Shown here: one piece after another, positions 22,930 to 34,762 of the stretch | Layout: each line of letters starts with the position of its first letter | Position numbering within the stretch: the stretch's first letter is position 1 | From: Dryomyza anilis | Taxonomy: Eukaryota; Arthropoda; Insecta; Diptera; Dryomyzidae | Direction of reading: 5' to 3' | Assembly (NCBI GenBank): GCA_951804985.1 | Contig: OX638133.1 | Location: 70,500,367 to 70,564,366 of the forward strand | DNA: 64,000 nucleotides | Position numbers and translations under genes: made by a program | Notes under the pieces: model-generated | What the model was told of the DNA's origin: nothing | The model's input: the letters and a program-made list of their open reading frames with translations, nothing else | The model's database searches: none

Positions 22930-23725
22930 TATACCCTACACCTATGAGGTACAGGGTATATTAACTTTGTGCATATATTGCAACGCCCCTTAGGAGGCGT
23001 GTCCGGTATGGAAAAGTATATATATTCTTGATCAGCATCAATACCCGAGTCCGTTTAGCCATGTCCGTCTGTCTGTACGTCTTGCTGTCCGAATACAGAA
23101 TAACTTGAGAAATACTGATCAGAATGCGATGAAATTTCGACTATATATTTTAGCCAAAATAGGAACTGAGTTTGAAAATGAGCCAAATCGGTCAACGGAC
23201 ACCTCCCATACAAGTCACTTTTATAAAACTCTTTCGGAACTAATAACTCGAAAAGTATTCAAGGTATAGTTATAAAATTTAAAAGGTATTGTTATAATTC
23301 ACCTATAAATATGTGGTCAAAAATGGGCGTGATCCGCCCACTTTTTTTTTCATTATTTCCCGTTTTCATAGTGGAAATTTGATCCGTAAATTATTAAAAT
23401 CAAATCTATGAAATATTTGCCTTTCAAAATTTTAAATATAGGCGTGGTCCGCCCAATTACATTTTTCACATTTTTTTTTTTTATACTTAATACAATTTTT
23501 TTAATTTATTGGGATATAAGACGTAAATTTCTGATATATGAATAATATTCTGAGGGTGGGGAGGTTCAGCATAATTAAAAATTTAAAATTAAGGTATACA
23601 ATTAAATATTCCTCATTAATATCTCCACCAAAGGTGTAGGGTATTTCATAGTCGGGCCCGACCGACTATAAAAATCCGCCCCATGTGACCGAACTTACCC
23701 ATGTGACCTAACTTTCCCAACTCGT
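22930..23725 (+). mobile_element. TATACCCTACAC repeat family, diverged full-length copy
   Basis: It starts TATACCCTACACCTATGAGG and has the family landmarks GGTATGGAAAAGTATATATA, TTCTTGATCAGCATCA, ATGTCCGTCTGTCTGT, then GGTGTAGGGTATTTCATAGTC, GACCGACTATAA and a tail CTAACTTTCCCAACT. The middle holds two GGGCG-GATCCGCCC palindromic words. Such elements are common in fly genomes; I infer a non-autonomous DNA transposon, but the class is unproven. Confidence 0.75.
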
Positions 23726-23948
23726 TTTTTAATAAAATTATAATATCGTTAAATGTATTTTTATATATAATCTAACGATTTAACTTAGGTGACAAAGTTT
23801 TATAATATTTTAATTTGGGATTTTTGGGATTTTAGATAGTATTTTCCACTTCAATTGGGATTTTTTCCCATGGGATTTAAGGAGGTATTTTTGTTCTCAC
23901 TCCGTGGGAAAATTGGATTTGTTTTGGGAATTGAAGGTGGCTTCCCTG

Positions 23949-24012
23949 CTTCTGGGTGTTACAAACGGCGTACCAAACTGAATATACCCTTTCACTCTTA
24001 GTGTAGGGTATA
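23949..24012 (-). mobile_element. TATACCCTACAC repeat, terminal fragment in inverse orientation
   Basis: It contains CTTCTGGGTGTTACAAACGG, CGTACCAAACTGAATATACC and ends AGTGTAGGGTATA. This is the exact first 60 or so bases of the family in reverse, closer to the copies at 54799 and 58278 than to the neighbouring copy. Confidence 0.8.
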
Positions 24013-25503
24013 AAAATGATCTTTGTATGATTACTTAAGAGTGCCATATTAAATTAGACATACAAAGATACGTTTTTGTATCTTTGGAAGTGGTTGATAT
24101 ATTTTTTACTCCTAAACCTAAATCTATAGTCTAAATCGAATTTATACCATGTTTAATTATATTAAACTCTTGGACAGCCTTAGTTAAAATAAAATATTAT
24201 CACTTTTATTAAACTTTGTCCAACATTTTTTGTTTTACGGAAATATCGAAAATGTATGAAATTATTTGTTATTTTTATTACATGAAAAGGGTTTTTTTAC
24301 GGACTAAATTTATAAATTGATATACCAAATCACGAGGTTGATTATTGAAGTTTTCTTTATCTGTCGTTTAATAACTGCGTGATTTACATTACATTTCAAG
24401 TGAGTGTATCCACTATGATTAAAAATTAAAAACTAAAAATGTATATTTAATTTCTTTAATGTGACGTTTATTGACAAGGACCAAGATAAACTTAGAACTA
24501 TCATACAAATTTTCATGTTGACCAATACAGAAATCACAGTAAAATAAATTATTTAGTCATATACACCAAATTTTGACAGGGTGAAATAAGTTAAGAAACA
24601 ATTTTTTTAACATATTTCAAACACACAAAGGAGGAGTTTGTTTCAAAAATGTCTGTTTCAGTCCTAACCGCAAATATAAAATTAAATAATCTGCCATACG
24701 CTTCTAAAAAACTTCCATTTATTTGTGTGATTGCCGGAATATTCCAGAAAAATCCCAATGGGGTGATAATGAACTAAAGTGCTTAAAAATCCAGAAAGAA
24801 ATTTTGTTAGCTTCTCTTTGATCTTCTGATTTTGGCACATAAAATGATATGTTCAGAACTTTCACAGTCGTGTATTGTCAAATTATATGTATTTAGTTGT
24901 CTTTTATAATAATAACCTGTACAAATCATACATATCTTAAAAATAATAATTTGAAATAAAGGCATATGTCGGCTTTTAATATATCAATCGAATAAATTTC
25001 TAGAAATTAAAAAATTGTTAAAATCGCATATCTAGAAATAAACTTTTTTTTAATCATATTTCTAATTTAGAATAACATATTTCGAGATATTGTTTAGATC
25101 ATAAAACAAAATATTTTGAAATAACAGCATAAGTTGATGAATTAAAATTTGTATACTCAATTGTCAATTTATAATAACTACATAACTGAGATATGTTATT
25201 TTTATTCCTTATATATTAGTTTTTCACAAGCTAAACTAAAAAATGTAATAACAGCATAAATAGAGATATGCTTTTATTTCGTTTTTATTTCGTTTATTTC
25301 GCTGTTAGATTTTGTGCTTATATACAAGTTAATGCAAGTCGGACCATTCCCAAAATTTAACACAAAATGGATTCATATATCAGAATTACGATGGTGTTAA
25401 TAACTCAATACAAGCATATCTCGAGTTACGTTGTTATTTCATATTGTCACAGATATATACGTTTGCAAAAACGCCGAAAATTATTCATTCTGAACATATA
25501 TAT
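24013..25503. other. Intergenic, AT-rich
   Basis: No gene is recognised. There are scattered repeats of the word TTTCTAGAAAT and related palindromes around 25000. Confidence 0.4.
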
Positions 25504-26477
25504 GTTTGAACCAAGGATTGAAACCGTAACCGAAACCGATATCCATTTAAAACCGTTTCATTTTTAAAACCGAAATCGTAACCGAAACCGTTATTTGAAA
25601 ATCAGAAATAAACCGATATCCAAAACCGATATAAACGGTTTCGGTTTTATACCGGTTTAAAACGGTTTTTAAAAAAGTAAAAAAAGAAACAGAAAAACAT
25701 ATTTTATTTTATATAGAAGATCTTAAGTAAAATGTCATTAATTAAAATTTGGAGTTCCCAAAATAAACATGTTTGGTTGTACAAAAATTCACATGTTGTT
25801 TTTTGAGAAACAATATTTCCAAAACAACGGTATTTGGTCTAAAATTTGTTTTTTGTTTCATTAATCGAATTAACAACAAAACACCAGCAACCCCAAGCAA
25901 AGTTTTTACGTTAAAAAATGATTCAAATTTTAATAATATTGGTTTTTCTTTATTTTATTAGTAAAATATATAGGGGAGCTTGGGGTAAAGTGGGACAAGT
26001 TTTAAAAAGTTCATTTGAATATTTTTTATATTCTTTTAAAGGATCTATTCAATAGAATACTATTTATAAGTCTTCTAATGGATTTTTGACTTATGTTTCA
26101 AAACAGCTCAATTTCGGACAATTTATCTTTTCTTCGCTACGCTAGTTCGTACATCGATTGTGCAAATGCACTGTGCTATGTACATTATTATTTTTGTTTT
26201 ACTTTTATATATAGTTTTTTTGTTAATTGTAAAATCATGAAGTAATAAAAAATAATTTATGAACATTTAACAGTGTGATATATTTAGCTGATATATTGCT
26301 TTTTGTGTTTTTCTTTTTTCACAAATCCGCTGATTCGTTTGAAAGTGCAACAACAACAAAAATGCGAATAAAGCAGCATCCAAGCTTTTGATAGAATTTT
26401 TGCCGGGAAATTTTATGTACCACAAGAGAACTCGTTGTTGTTGCCAACTAGAGAGCTGTACATACATGTAGTGTGGT

Positions 26478-26574
26478 GCCATGTGTCTGTCCGTTGTCAT
26501 GCGTCTGTCTGTGTCATGCGTCTGTCCGTTGTCATGCGTCTGTCTGTTGTCATGCGTCTGTTTGTTGCCATGCG
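26478..26574. repeat. Minisatellite, about five units of 19-20 bp
   Basis: The unit is approximately GTCATGCGTCTGTCTGTT, with small length changes. It lies inside the hAT element and produces the repetitive THDN peptides of a minus-strand frame (26731-26267) that I do not regard as a gene. Confidence 0.85.
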
Positions 26575-26844
26575 ATGATACAGGATAGCAACGAAGAGGT
26601 GTCGTTTTGAAAGTGTGTGTATAAGAATCGTAATCGTTATTGTTATATTCTCTTCTTTCTGTTAGTATTCGCTTTGTAGCGTTTGAGTTTGTGTTCGCAT
26701 GGTGTTTGCAAAGAAAAATGTTACTATGCAAGATATTATTTGTGTTCTCTTGACATACGGTATGTGTAGCATACGGATTTTTTAATCTGTGACGAAAACA
26801 GATATATGCCTATACGAAGTATTCCTTATATTTATTGTATTGTA

Positions 26845-27047
26845 GAACGAAAAGTCACCAAACACATTTTTATGAAAAACTTAATTTTCGAGTTTGTCGA
26901 TTAATATTATAAAAAGTAATTGATGCATTTTTAAAGTTGAAATATCAACTAATAGATTTACATTTATATATCAATTGACAGATACATAAAGAAGTTTGTA
27001 AAAAAAATATTTAGCATTTTGAAAATGTATTTGGTGACTTTTTGTTC
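26845..27047. mobile_element. 203-bp MITE nested in the hAT element
   Basis: Ends are GAACGAAAAGTCACCAAA and its near-complement TTTGGTGACTTTTTGTTC. A second, 3'-truncated copy is at 45248-45402, with shared interior TTTCGAGTTTGT and GATTAATATTATAAAAAGTA. The internal position dates its insertion after the hAT element or shows a composite element. Confidence 0.75.
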
Positions 27048-28254
27048 ATTTTATTATGGCCTTGAGATTTTGAATTGTCTCGTCAACATCACTTGATTTA
27101 AACAATTATTTTTTGTTAGTTAATTCTTGGTAAAATATAATTCAAATTATTATGTTATTGGTTTTATTTTTTTGTTGGTAAAATGTTGAAGAAATTGAAA
27201 ATATGGAAAATAAGTATTTTAAATACAATTATTGTTCAAATTCTATTCGTTTTCATAATTAATATGCAGTTTAAGATATTTTTCTTCGATCTTTTATTTA
27301 AAATTTAAAAGATTAAGATTACCATTTCTTGCCTTGCTCTTGCAAATGATCATCACTATTTTACATATATTGCAGTTCACTGAACTGTTGAAATTTAATT
27401 TCTTTGGCTTTTGTGGATGAAAATTGTACAAAATTCTTCTTCTTTGCAATTCAGATCATATCTCAGGTGAAGTCAAAATGTTGCTTTTCATTGGTTGTGG
27501 TCACGAATTTTTAAATTAAATTTTTTTCTTGGCGTAATAAATTGAATAATTCATATAACACAATATTTTTACTAAAATAAGTTAGGTTTCCCACATATTA
27601 AAAATGTAAAATTATTTGAAAAATATGGAAATAAAGAAAATTTATACAAAAACCGAAACCGTAAAATGGAACCGGTATACCGAAACCGTTTCGTTATAAA
27701 AACTTAAAACCGAACCGAAACGCGGAAAAAACCGAAACCGAAATCGAAACCTTTATTCGTTTAGGTTTCAATCCTTGGTTTGAACGAAAACAAAACTATG
27801 TTTGGATGTCAATATAATAATGTTTTGCATGCAATAATACTTTTGTTTGCATAAACCCCCAAATATATATATAATGCCTGCAAATTTATGTTTGGAGAGC
27901 CCTTTTTGCTGCGTGTATCGTTGTTATTATCATATCATTCTTAAGAGTGTTCTTATATAGTAAAATACTCAAATATATTTTTTTCTTTGTTTAGTTTATT
28001 TATTTACAATATAAATAGTGAAATTCATAACTTAAAATTATATTTAATATTAAACATATTCTCATCAATTGAAACCAATATTAGCTTCAGCCATCAGTAC
28101 TATTACTCGACATTTTCCCTCTGAACATTACATATATCATTTCTATACAATTTGATAGTGTATATATTTAGCTATATATTTAATTTAGATAATTTTTTCT
28201 TCATTTGATTTATTTTTCTATTTATGTAATTATAATATTTGGTCTGGTACGATA

Positions 28255-28435
28255 AGCCGAAATTTAAAATATCGAAATTAAAAATACCGAAGACAAAAAT
28301 ATAGAAAATAAAAATACAGAAACCTAAGGAGGTCAAAAACTAAAAATGTCGAAAACTAAACATGTCGAAAACAAAACAGTGTCGAAATTTTATATACCGA
28401 AAACATTTTTACAGAAAATGTCGAAAAAAACTGCA
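28255..28435. repeat. Degenerate array of ATGTCGAAAACTAAA units
   Basis: About ten imperfect units of 15-18 bp (ATACCGAAAAC, ATGTCGAAAAC, GTGTCGAAATTT) follow each other directly. The 3' end meets an open frame at 28471. Confidence 0.7.
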
Positions 28436-28470
28436 AGGCCATCCCAACTTTTAATCCATTTACAATTTTA

Positions 28471-28740
28471 ATGAGACATAGCCAAAATTTAGTTTGCTCA
28501 GCAGATAATTGGTTATATATAACATTAGATTGTAGCAACCAATATTTATTTGATTCACTGCAAAATCGGATGTTTTTAGAAAAACGAGGCCAAAGCATGA
28601 CAATATTAGTCGCAAAAGTTTCAGATTTTTACTACACTGTTTCATTTTCTGGGTGTGGGACATTATTGCCAATGTATCATTTTCATCCTTCCACCCAATA
28701 CACTGTTATAATTATCAATGGAATCAATTTTGTATTTTAA
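28471..28740 (+). other. Open frame with weak resemblance to a DDE transposase
   Basis: The 89-codon frame contains FLEKRGQSMTILVAKV, then YTVSFSGCGTLLPMYHFHPS. The block resembles the S-x-x-G-x-x-L-P-M strand of pogo/Tigger-type DDE transposases. The similarity is short and I hold it only as a possibility. Confidence 0.25.
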
Positions 28741-29774
28741 AAAAATATATATAATTTTTTTTTTTTAATTATTTTTTTATTTTATATATTTTATAATGTT
28801 TATAAAATAATTAAAACCAAAATTCCAATTACTTCTCAAGATATACAAAATTGTTTTATAAATTATAAAAATTTTGAATATAAAGTATGTGCGACGATAA
28901 TAATGCGAAGATTATCATGTTTTGCGACAGATATAATTAACATTGTGATGCGAAAAGCAATGACATTTAAAGAACATTTTAATTAAATTTTGTTGTATAT
29001 TTATTTTTAATTCCAAAAGTGAATACGATATAAATACAAGTTTTATTAGCAAAACAACAAAAACACCGACCTTCAAGTATGACAACAAGTCTCTCATCAA
29101 AATATATAAATATTTTTTAATAATTTAATAAATTAAACCAAGTCGCCCACGCCCAGTATTTCGTTTAATAAAAATACCATGAAACTTTGCCATTGAAGTC
29201 CATAAAAATAAACAAAACCAAAATATATTTTACAACAACGCATTAACGAAATATTCCAAAAACTGCAAGCATTATTGCACCATAGCCGAACCAAGTCTGT
29301 TGGATTTTTCAAAAGTCACAAGTATTACTCGTTTTGGCGCAAAAAATTTTGCACATTTTCATACGCATCTCTCATTGCATTAAAACATGCAGAAGATCCA
29401 AAATAAAAGTGGAAACACTAAAAAATTAATCACTTAAAAACACCGGGTCACCCTGACCTTAACACAAATTTCGAAGATGATCATCGTTGTTTTTATTATG
29501 AACAAAAAAAAAAGAGGCAATAATGTATACAATGCGAACCACCAGGTTTTGCGTGCGCATGCGCGAAGTGTTTCCAAAAATCCGGAGGCACCAAAAGCAA
29601 AAGTGTGTGAGAGTCGGTTAACGCATTAAAACTATTTTAATGTTCAATAATTAGCATATATCGACTTGTAAAGCTGTTGCACTTGGCTGTTAATGTTTAT
29701 GATGAGTCGGTGGTTACTCGTTTTCATTTGAAAGTATTCGATGGATTTAATTTATCATTAAACCCAACACTTAA
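28741..29774. other. Intergenic, no gene recognised
   Basis: 28741-29130 is very AT-rich. 29140-29640 is more balanced in composition (CAAGTCGCCCACGCCCAG, GCGTGCGCATGCGCGAAG) and could be regulatory, but no exon is supported. Confidence 0.35.
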
Positions 29775-30015
29775 AGTAAAAGTGTGTATTCAGTATAGTA
29801 CGCCGTTTATAAAATCCAGACGAGGCTTATCCGGATTGGAAAAATGAAAATGTTCTTGATCAGCATGACCTCCTGGGTTGATTTAGCAATGTCCGTCGGT
29901 CTGTCTGCAGGAAACTTCGAAGTTAGATTATTATACATCTATGGAAATTTATTATGATCGGCCCATTGAAATCTATGTAGCAACCAATTATGTTCAAATG
30001 CCTCATTTAACACTG
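29775..30015 (+). mobile_element. TATACCCTACAC repeat family, 5' fragment, diverged
   Basis: It retains GTATTCAGTATAGTACGCCG, GTTCTTGATCAGCATGACCT, GATTTAGCAATGTCCGTC and CAAATGCCTCATTTAA in family order, without the terminal TATACCC. Confidence 0.65.
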
Positions 30016-30783
30016 GCAACTACATAAAAGAGGAAAAATACTTCACTTTAATATGTCTGTTAAATTTCTCAATTCTTCTCCAATGACACATTTTTCGATT
30101 GTTGTGATCAATAATTATATATGTAAAATTTATGAATTCTATTCATAATAATTACATAGTGATTTACAGTTTTTTATGTATGAACTTTGAAATTATGTTT
30201 AGTAATATACACAATTCATGAATATAACTCATAAATAAGAAAATTTGAAAACGTTATGTTTTATGAACGTCTTATTCATAAATCAGCAGTAAACAATTTT
30301 CTTTAAAACGACTATAACTTTTATAATTCTTACTAACTTCATCACACCAACTATCACCAATACCCAACTTCAAAATTTCCCAAACCTTCGTTACTGGTTT
30401 TTTTTCGATTCAAAAAAAATATTATATATTCAAAAAGCATAAAAAAACAATAAAAAGGCACAAAATAAGAATAAGAAAAAGGTAAAAAAAAAAAATTTTG
30501 GTTAACATTTGTAGATCTTTATTTCGATTGAAAATCTTATCAACATTTTCAATCATTTTTTTTTTTTGGTATAACAAATCATCTCTTTTACATAATCTAA
30601 AACTTCCATACTTTTATGAATAGGAAGTAGAGATGGGGGTGTGAGTGAGTCTTGACTTTGGAGAAATTGGTGTCGTAATACAGACCCATTTTTGAGAGTT
30701 TTATGAACCATGATAATAAAATACTCATAAAAGTATTGCATAAGACCGTTTTCGAAGCTCTCAAATTATCACAAAATTATATA

Positions 30784-31195
30784 TATCGTATTCACAGTTT
30801 CATGGTATTGGTACGACATTGTATGAATACGACAGTACGGCACTTTTGTGTTTGTTCAAATATTTCGTCAAATAAATACATCTGATTCTTATAAATTTGG
30901 GATTTATTTCAAAATATCAGTAATATTCCTCGATTTGAAAAAAAAAGACAAATAAATTAGCATTTTATGTGCACTTTTAATATTCAATTTTGGAAATTTT
31001 CTTCCTTTCACAAAATAGGACATCAAAAAACATGTCTCAGGGCTACTCTGAAATACAACATGTGTGGTATTTCATTTTTATAAGGGATGCAACAACAAAT
31101 TGACGTTTCTGTGTTATTGTATCGTATATATACGAATATATACGATATATACGAATACTATACTAAAATACGACGAACTGTGAATACGCTAATTG
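30784..31195 (+). mobile_element. About 0.41-kb MITE with CGTATTCACAGTT ends
   Basis: It begins CGTATTCACAGTTTCATGG and ends CGACGAACTGTGAATACGC. The interior includes CGACATTGTATGAATACGAC, a CAACAACAAATTGACG block and a short ATATATACGA repeat. Other copies are at 36927-37036 (internally deleted) and 48950-49769 (inverted, interrupted). Confidence 0.75.
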
Positions 31196-31739
31196 TAACT
31201 TTTATAATATTTTCTCAAATGGTATTGGTAATTTATTTAAATCCGAAATACTGGGTTGTAATAATAAGAAAATGACGCATATATTTATATTTTTATTATA
31301 AAACAAATTGAAAACAGTGGTATATTATTTCCTGGTTTGTTATAGTAGATATTTTAGTCATAAATTATTGAAAACTAATCTATGAAATATTAACTTACAA
31401 ATCTGCGGACCGCTCACTTTTATTTTTCCAAAAAAAATGTAAGTAGTATTTTTTATACATTTATATTTTTAAAACGATTTTTAAATTACGGGGATCTAGA
31501 CATCTAGCTTTACAAAACTTTTTTAATAACCAAAGTCTGTTAATTTAAACCACAGACATCTTGACCTCCACCTGAGTCGTTTGTATCGATTACAGGAGAG
31601 CAGATTTTTAAAACTCAGATTTTATTATATTTTAAATAACTACGCTGCCTGGTATTGAAAATGACAGTTTCCAGTTATTTTCAGAAACCTGATGATCTCT
31701 GGACCACTTTAAGCGGAAACCTGGATTAGTTTTATTTCA
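31196..31739. other. Intergenic, nothing recognised
   Basis: AT-rich DNA; I see no coding or repeat structure in it. Confidence 0.4.
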
Positions 31740-31891
31740 TTATTATAATAATAATATAATAGTTTGGCGCTACAGTCCTGTATAGGACTTCGGCCGAGCT
31801 CTCTCACCAGTTTATTGCCGAATCCGAACGGCGGGTTCGCAATGTTTTACTCTCGTAGGTTTGCCATTTACTGCGGAGAGGTAGCGCGGTA
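31740..31891 (-). mobile_element. tRNA-derived SINE, internally deleted copy
   Basis: In reverse it reads ACCGCGCTACCTCTCCGCAG, TAAATGGCAAACCTACGAGA, then CGCCGTTCGGATTCGGCAAT, CTGGTGAGAGAGCTCGGCCG and AGTCCTATACAGG, and ends in a (TTATTA)n tail. The tRNA head and about 50 bp before the tail region are missing. Confidence 0.8.
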
Positions 31892-34252
31892 TATTATTAT
31901 ATACTCACATTATACTGAGCCTACTTCAAAATTATTAGCTAACATTTCTTACTAATATTTGATGAAATTTGATTTAGGATATTAAAAATGATCGGGTTAG
32001 TAAAATGAAGTGCAATATTTTGCTTTAAAATTTTAAAAATCAATAACCGCAAGATTTGAAAATTTTCTGTACATACAAAAATTAATGTCATTCAAGTTTT
32101 GTTAAAAACTCTGAACATTTTTGAGTTTCAATTAATAATTTTATAACATTTTTAAAATTTTTATAAATAATTAAAAATAATAAAATAAATCAAACCAACA
32201 ATCAACAACAATGTCTTTTGTGCATGAAAATACAATAAAAAAAGGTGCTAAATACAAACATAAATAATATGATTTGTCAATAGTATGGCAGCATTACGGC
32301 ATCAAACAATCGCACAATAAAAGTCCACAAACAAAAGCCGGAATAATAATAGAAAATATCGGTAAAGATGAGGCGAAGAAAACTCGATTACAAAACCATT
32401 TCACATCAAATCGCGTTAAACAAAATAAATATAAAATAAAAGCAATCATCACAAATGCAGTTGAACATTTCATGGCAATTATAAATAATAATAAAAAAAA
32501 ACACATCAGCTGAATGAATTAAATCACGTCGCATTACAAAAAGACGGATGCAATTGGCAACACTAGCAGAGCTCTATAAGTAATTAAATGGCGCGTTAGC
32601 TTAAATAAAAAAAAATATGTACTATATAAAAAAATCATACAAATTAACAAACCCATTAATGTTACTTAAAAATTAAGTGCGGTGTAAATGTAAAATCTAA
32701 TGATGAGTATTATGGGCAGTGTGGCCACCAAGATTAAAACTATGTGATAAGATAACACTACTCAACAAAACGAGAAAAAATGTTCCCATGGATATCCCAT
32801 AAATGAATTCTATATAATTCGAGGTTGCTGATTTTCACTTCGTACATTTAGTAACATTTTTAGAAAACTGATATCGAAATTAGAGTACAGCCCCTTATAC
32901 AACTTTCAATTGTTAACCAAGCAAACCAAACGATATCGAAACGATATCATTTATAGGCCCAAATTATCGCTTTCAATAATCTAAAATGATAGGATTTTCG
33001 ATAAAAACGAACCTATCTATAACGATATCGTTGTTTTTGTCGTTATAGAATCGAGTTGATATCGAAAAGTGTTCATATTCGATATACAAATTTTATTGGT
33101 TCAAAATTTATTCTTTTTTGATAACAATTTCCAAAAGCACACAATTTATTTTCAAAATATTTCGAGTTTCATATCGTAAATTAATCATCATTTTATCGAA
33201 TTTAAAAATGATCGTCAAATGTTTTGCAGGGGTCTAATTACAATATACCAACAAGTACTAATATTCGATATATTTTTATAACTAATATTCGATATATTTT
33301 TAATTTTTTATCGAATATTATTTTATATATATATATTTTTAAAATATTTGAAACCAAACTCGAAAATTTTTGATTTTTTTAGACTATTTTGCAAGTTTTT
33401 TTTAGCATTTCGGATCTAATTATTGTTATCGATCAAAATTATTAACTTTTTTTCAGCGGTTCTTATGAATATAGTTTACGTTAAAATTTGTAAAAATTTA
33501 AAATAGTTGTAAAGTAACCACAAAATAGTTACAAATGTTCCTACTACATATAAATTACTGACAAATAAGCATTGTTTTTACCCGAATTTTTCTCAAAAAG
33601 AATCTTTAAATATGAAGTAACGATATTTTCAGTGTACAGCAGTATTTTTTTAATGAAAATTGATTACATAAAAGAGGACCAAAATCAAATAGTTAGTTTG
33701 GTCTACATGGTTGTGGTGATCATATTTGAAGGGTATCATACTATGATTGGTGTTATGGTTGTACTCAATCATATTATTTGTGTAATATGATTCTCAGTGA
33801 CAATACTGTTTACCTTAATATGATTGTCAGTGACACTATTACGATTGCACACAACCATACTATTGTCCTCAGAGACCGTATTGCGATTTCACACATCCAT
33901 ACTATGGTCCTTCGTGACCAGTGATCATATTATTATTATTATTACCTATAGTTCCCTACATTCCTGACAAAGTGAAGAGTAATTATAAAAAGGACACATG
34001 TTTAATTATTGAATATTTTGTTTAAATTTATTATTTTATTAAATTATTAAATGAAAGACAAAATGAATGGCAACAATGTGACATATCCCGACATAATGAG
34101 GCAAGCATTCTTTGCAACCATAGTATGCTCACTGATATTTTGAACGATTTAAGGCTACAAACACAGAGAAGCTGCTAACCAGAGTTCGGATTTGCACGCA
34201 CGCCCGCGCCCTTAAGTAAATGAGAAGCAAATTTGTTTACGCATACTCTGCA
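31892..34252. other. Intergenic, including a GATATCG-rich stretch
   Basis: No gene is recognised. 32870-33330 is rich in CGATATCG, TCGATAT and related palindromes and resembles the DNA around 41290-42240 and 60240-60620. 33705-33950 has imperfect repeats of ATGATTGTCAGTGACA and ACCATACTATTGTCCT words. Confidence 0.4.
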
Positions 34253-34260
34253 CTCGGGCA

Positions 34261-34754
34261 CAACGTTGCCAGTTTTGTAGGAAAAATACTGTTTATGAGA
34301 ATTTTTAGCATTTGCGGGATATGAGAATTCTCACACTATATTGAGATTCTTTTTCCCTTGAGAGAATTTTTTTCTCTCGAAAGAGAAAAATCCCTCCCGT
34401 GAGAAAAAAATTCTCACAAAAGCGATATTTCCCGCACGAGAAAACACACTGCTGGTAAAAAAGGAAGACAGAAACAACGGAATCTCATTCTCATTCACTT
34501 GAAAATAGATTTATAAAAATATTATATATTTTTAATTGAGGTACTGTGATAATTTAATGGATTTTGCGGAAAATTGTGAGAATTCGAGAAATTGTGAGAA
34601 ATTGTGAGAATTTGAGAAATTGTGAGAAATTGTGAGAATTTGAGAATTTTGAGAGAATTTGTGAGAATTTGTGAGAATTTTCCTACGAGAGATTTTGTGA
34701 GAATTTCATGAGGGAAAAAGGTATTTCGTGTGAGAATTTCATCTGGCGACACTG
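34261..34754. mobile_element. 494-bp hAT-like MITE with 8-bp target duplication
   Basis: The ends are CAACGTTGCCAG and CTGGCGACACTG, imperfect inverted repeats fitting YARNG. Both sides are flanked by CTCGGGCA (34253-34260 and 34755-34762). The interior is made almost entirely of GAGAATT words: an inverted GAGAGAATTTTT/CTCTCGAAAGAG block on the left and a tandem TGTGAGAATTTGAGAAAT array on the right. No coding capacity. Confidence 0.8.
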
Positions 34755-34762
34755 CTCGGGCA

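Larger units (their letters stand above)
25512..27777. mobile_element. 2.27-kb non-autonomous hAT transposon with 8-bp target duplication
   Basis: Terminal inverted repeats CAAGGATTGAAACC and its complement bound the element. They are flanked by a perfect direct 8-bp repeat GTTTGAAC at 25504-25511 and 27778-27785. CAAGG fits the hAT end consensus YARNG, and 8-bp duplications are typical of hAT. Both subterminal regions are packed with ACCGAAACCG and CGGTTTCGG words, likely transposase-binding repeats. No transposase is readable inside. A second MITE (26845-27047) and a minisatellite lie within it. Confidence 0.88.

Noticed and set aside
26478..26574. Possible CRISPR array
   Set aside because: The units are contiguous, without unique spacers, and the genome is eukaryotic; it is a minisatellite.
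26267..26731. 154-codon minus frame with THDNGQ repeats
   Set aside because: The repeats are translated minisatellite units inside the hAT element; no transposase or other domain is visible.
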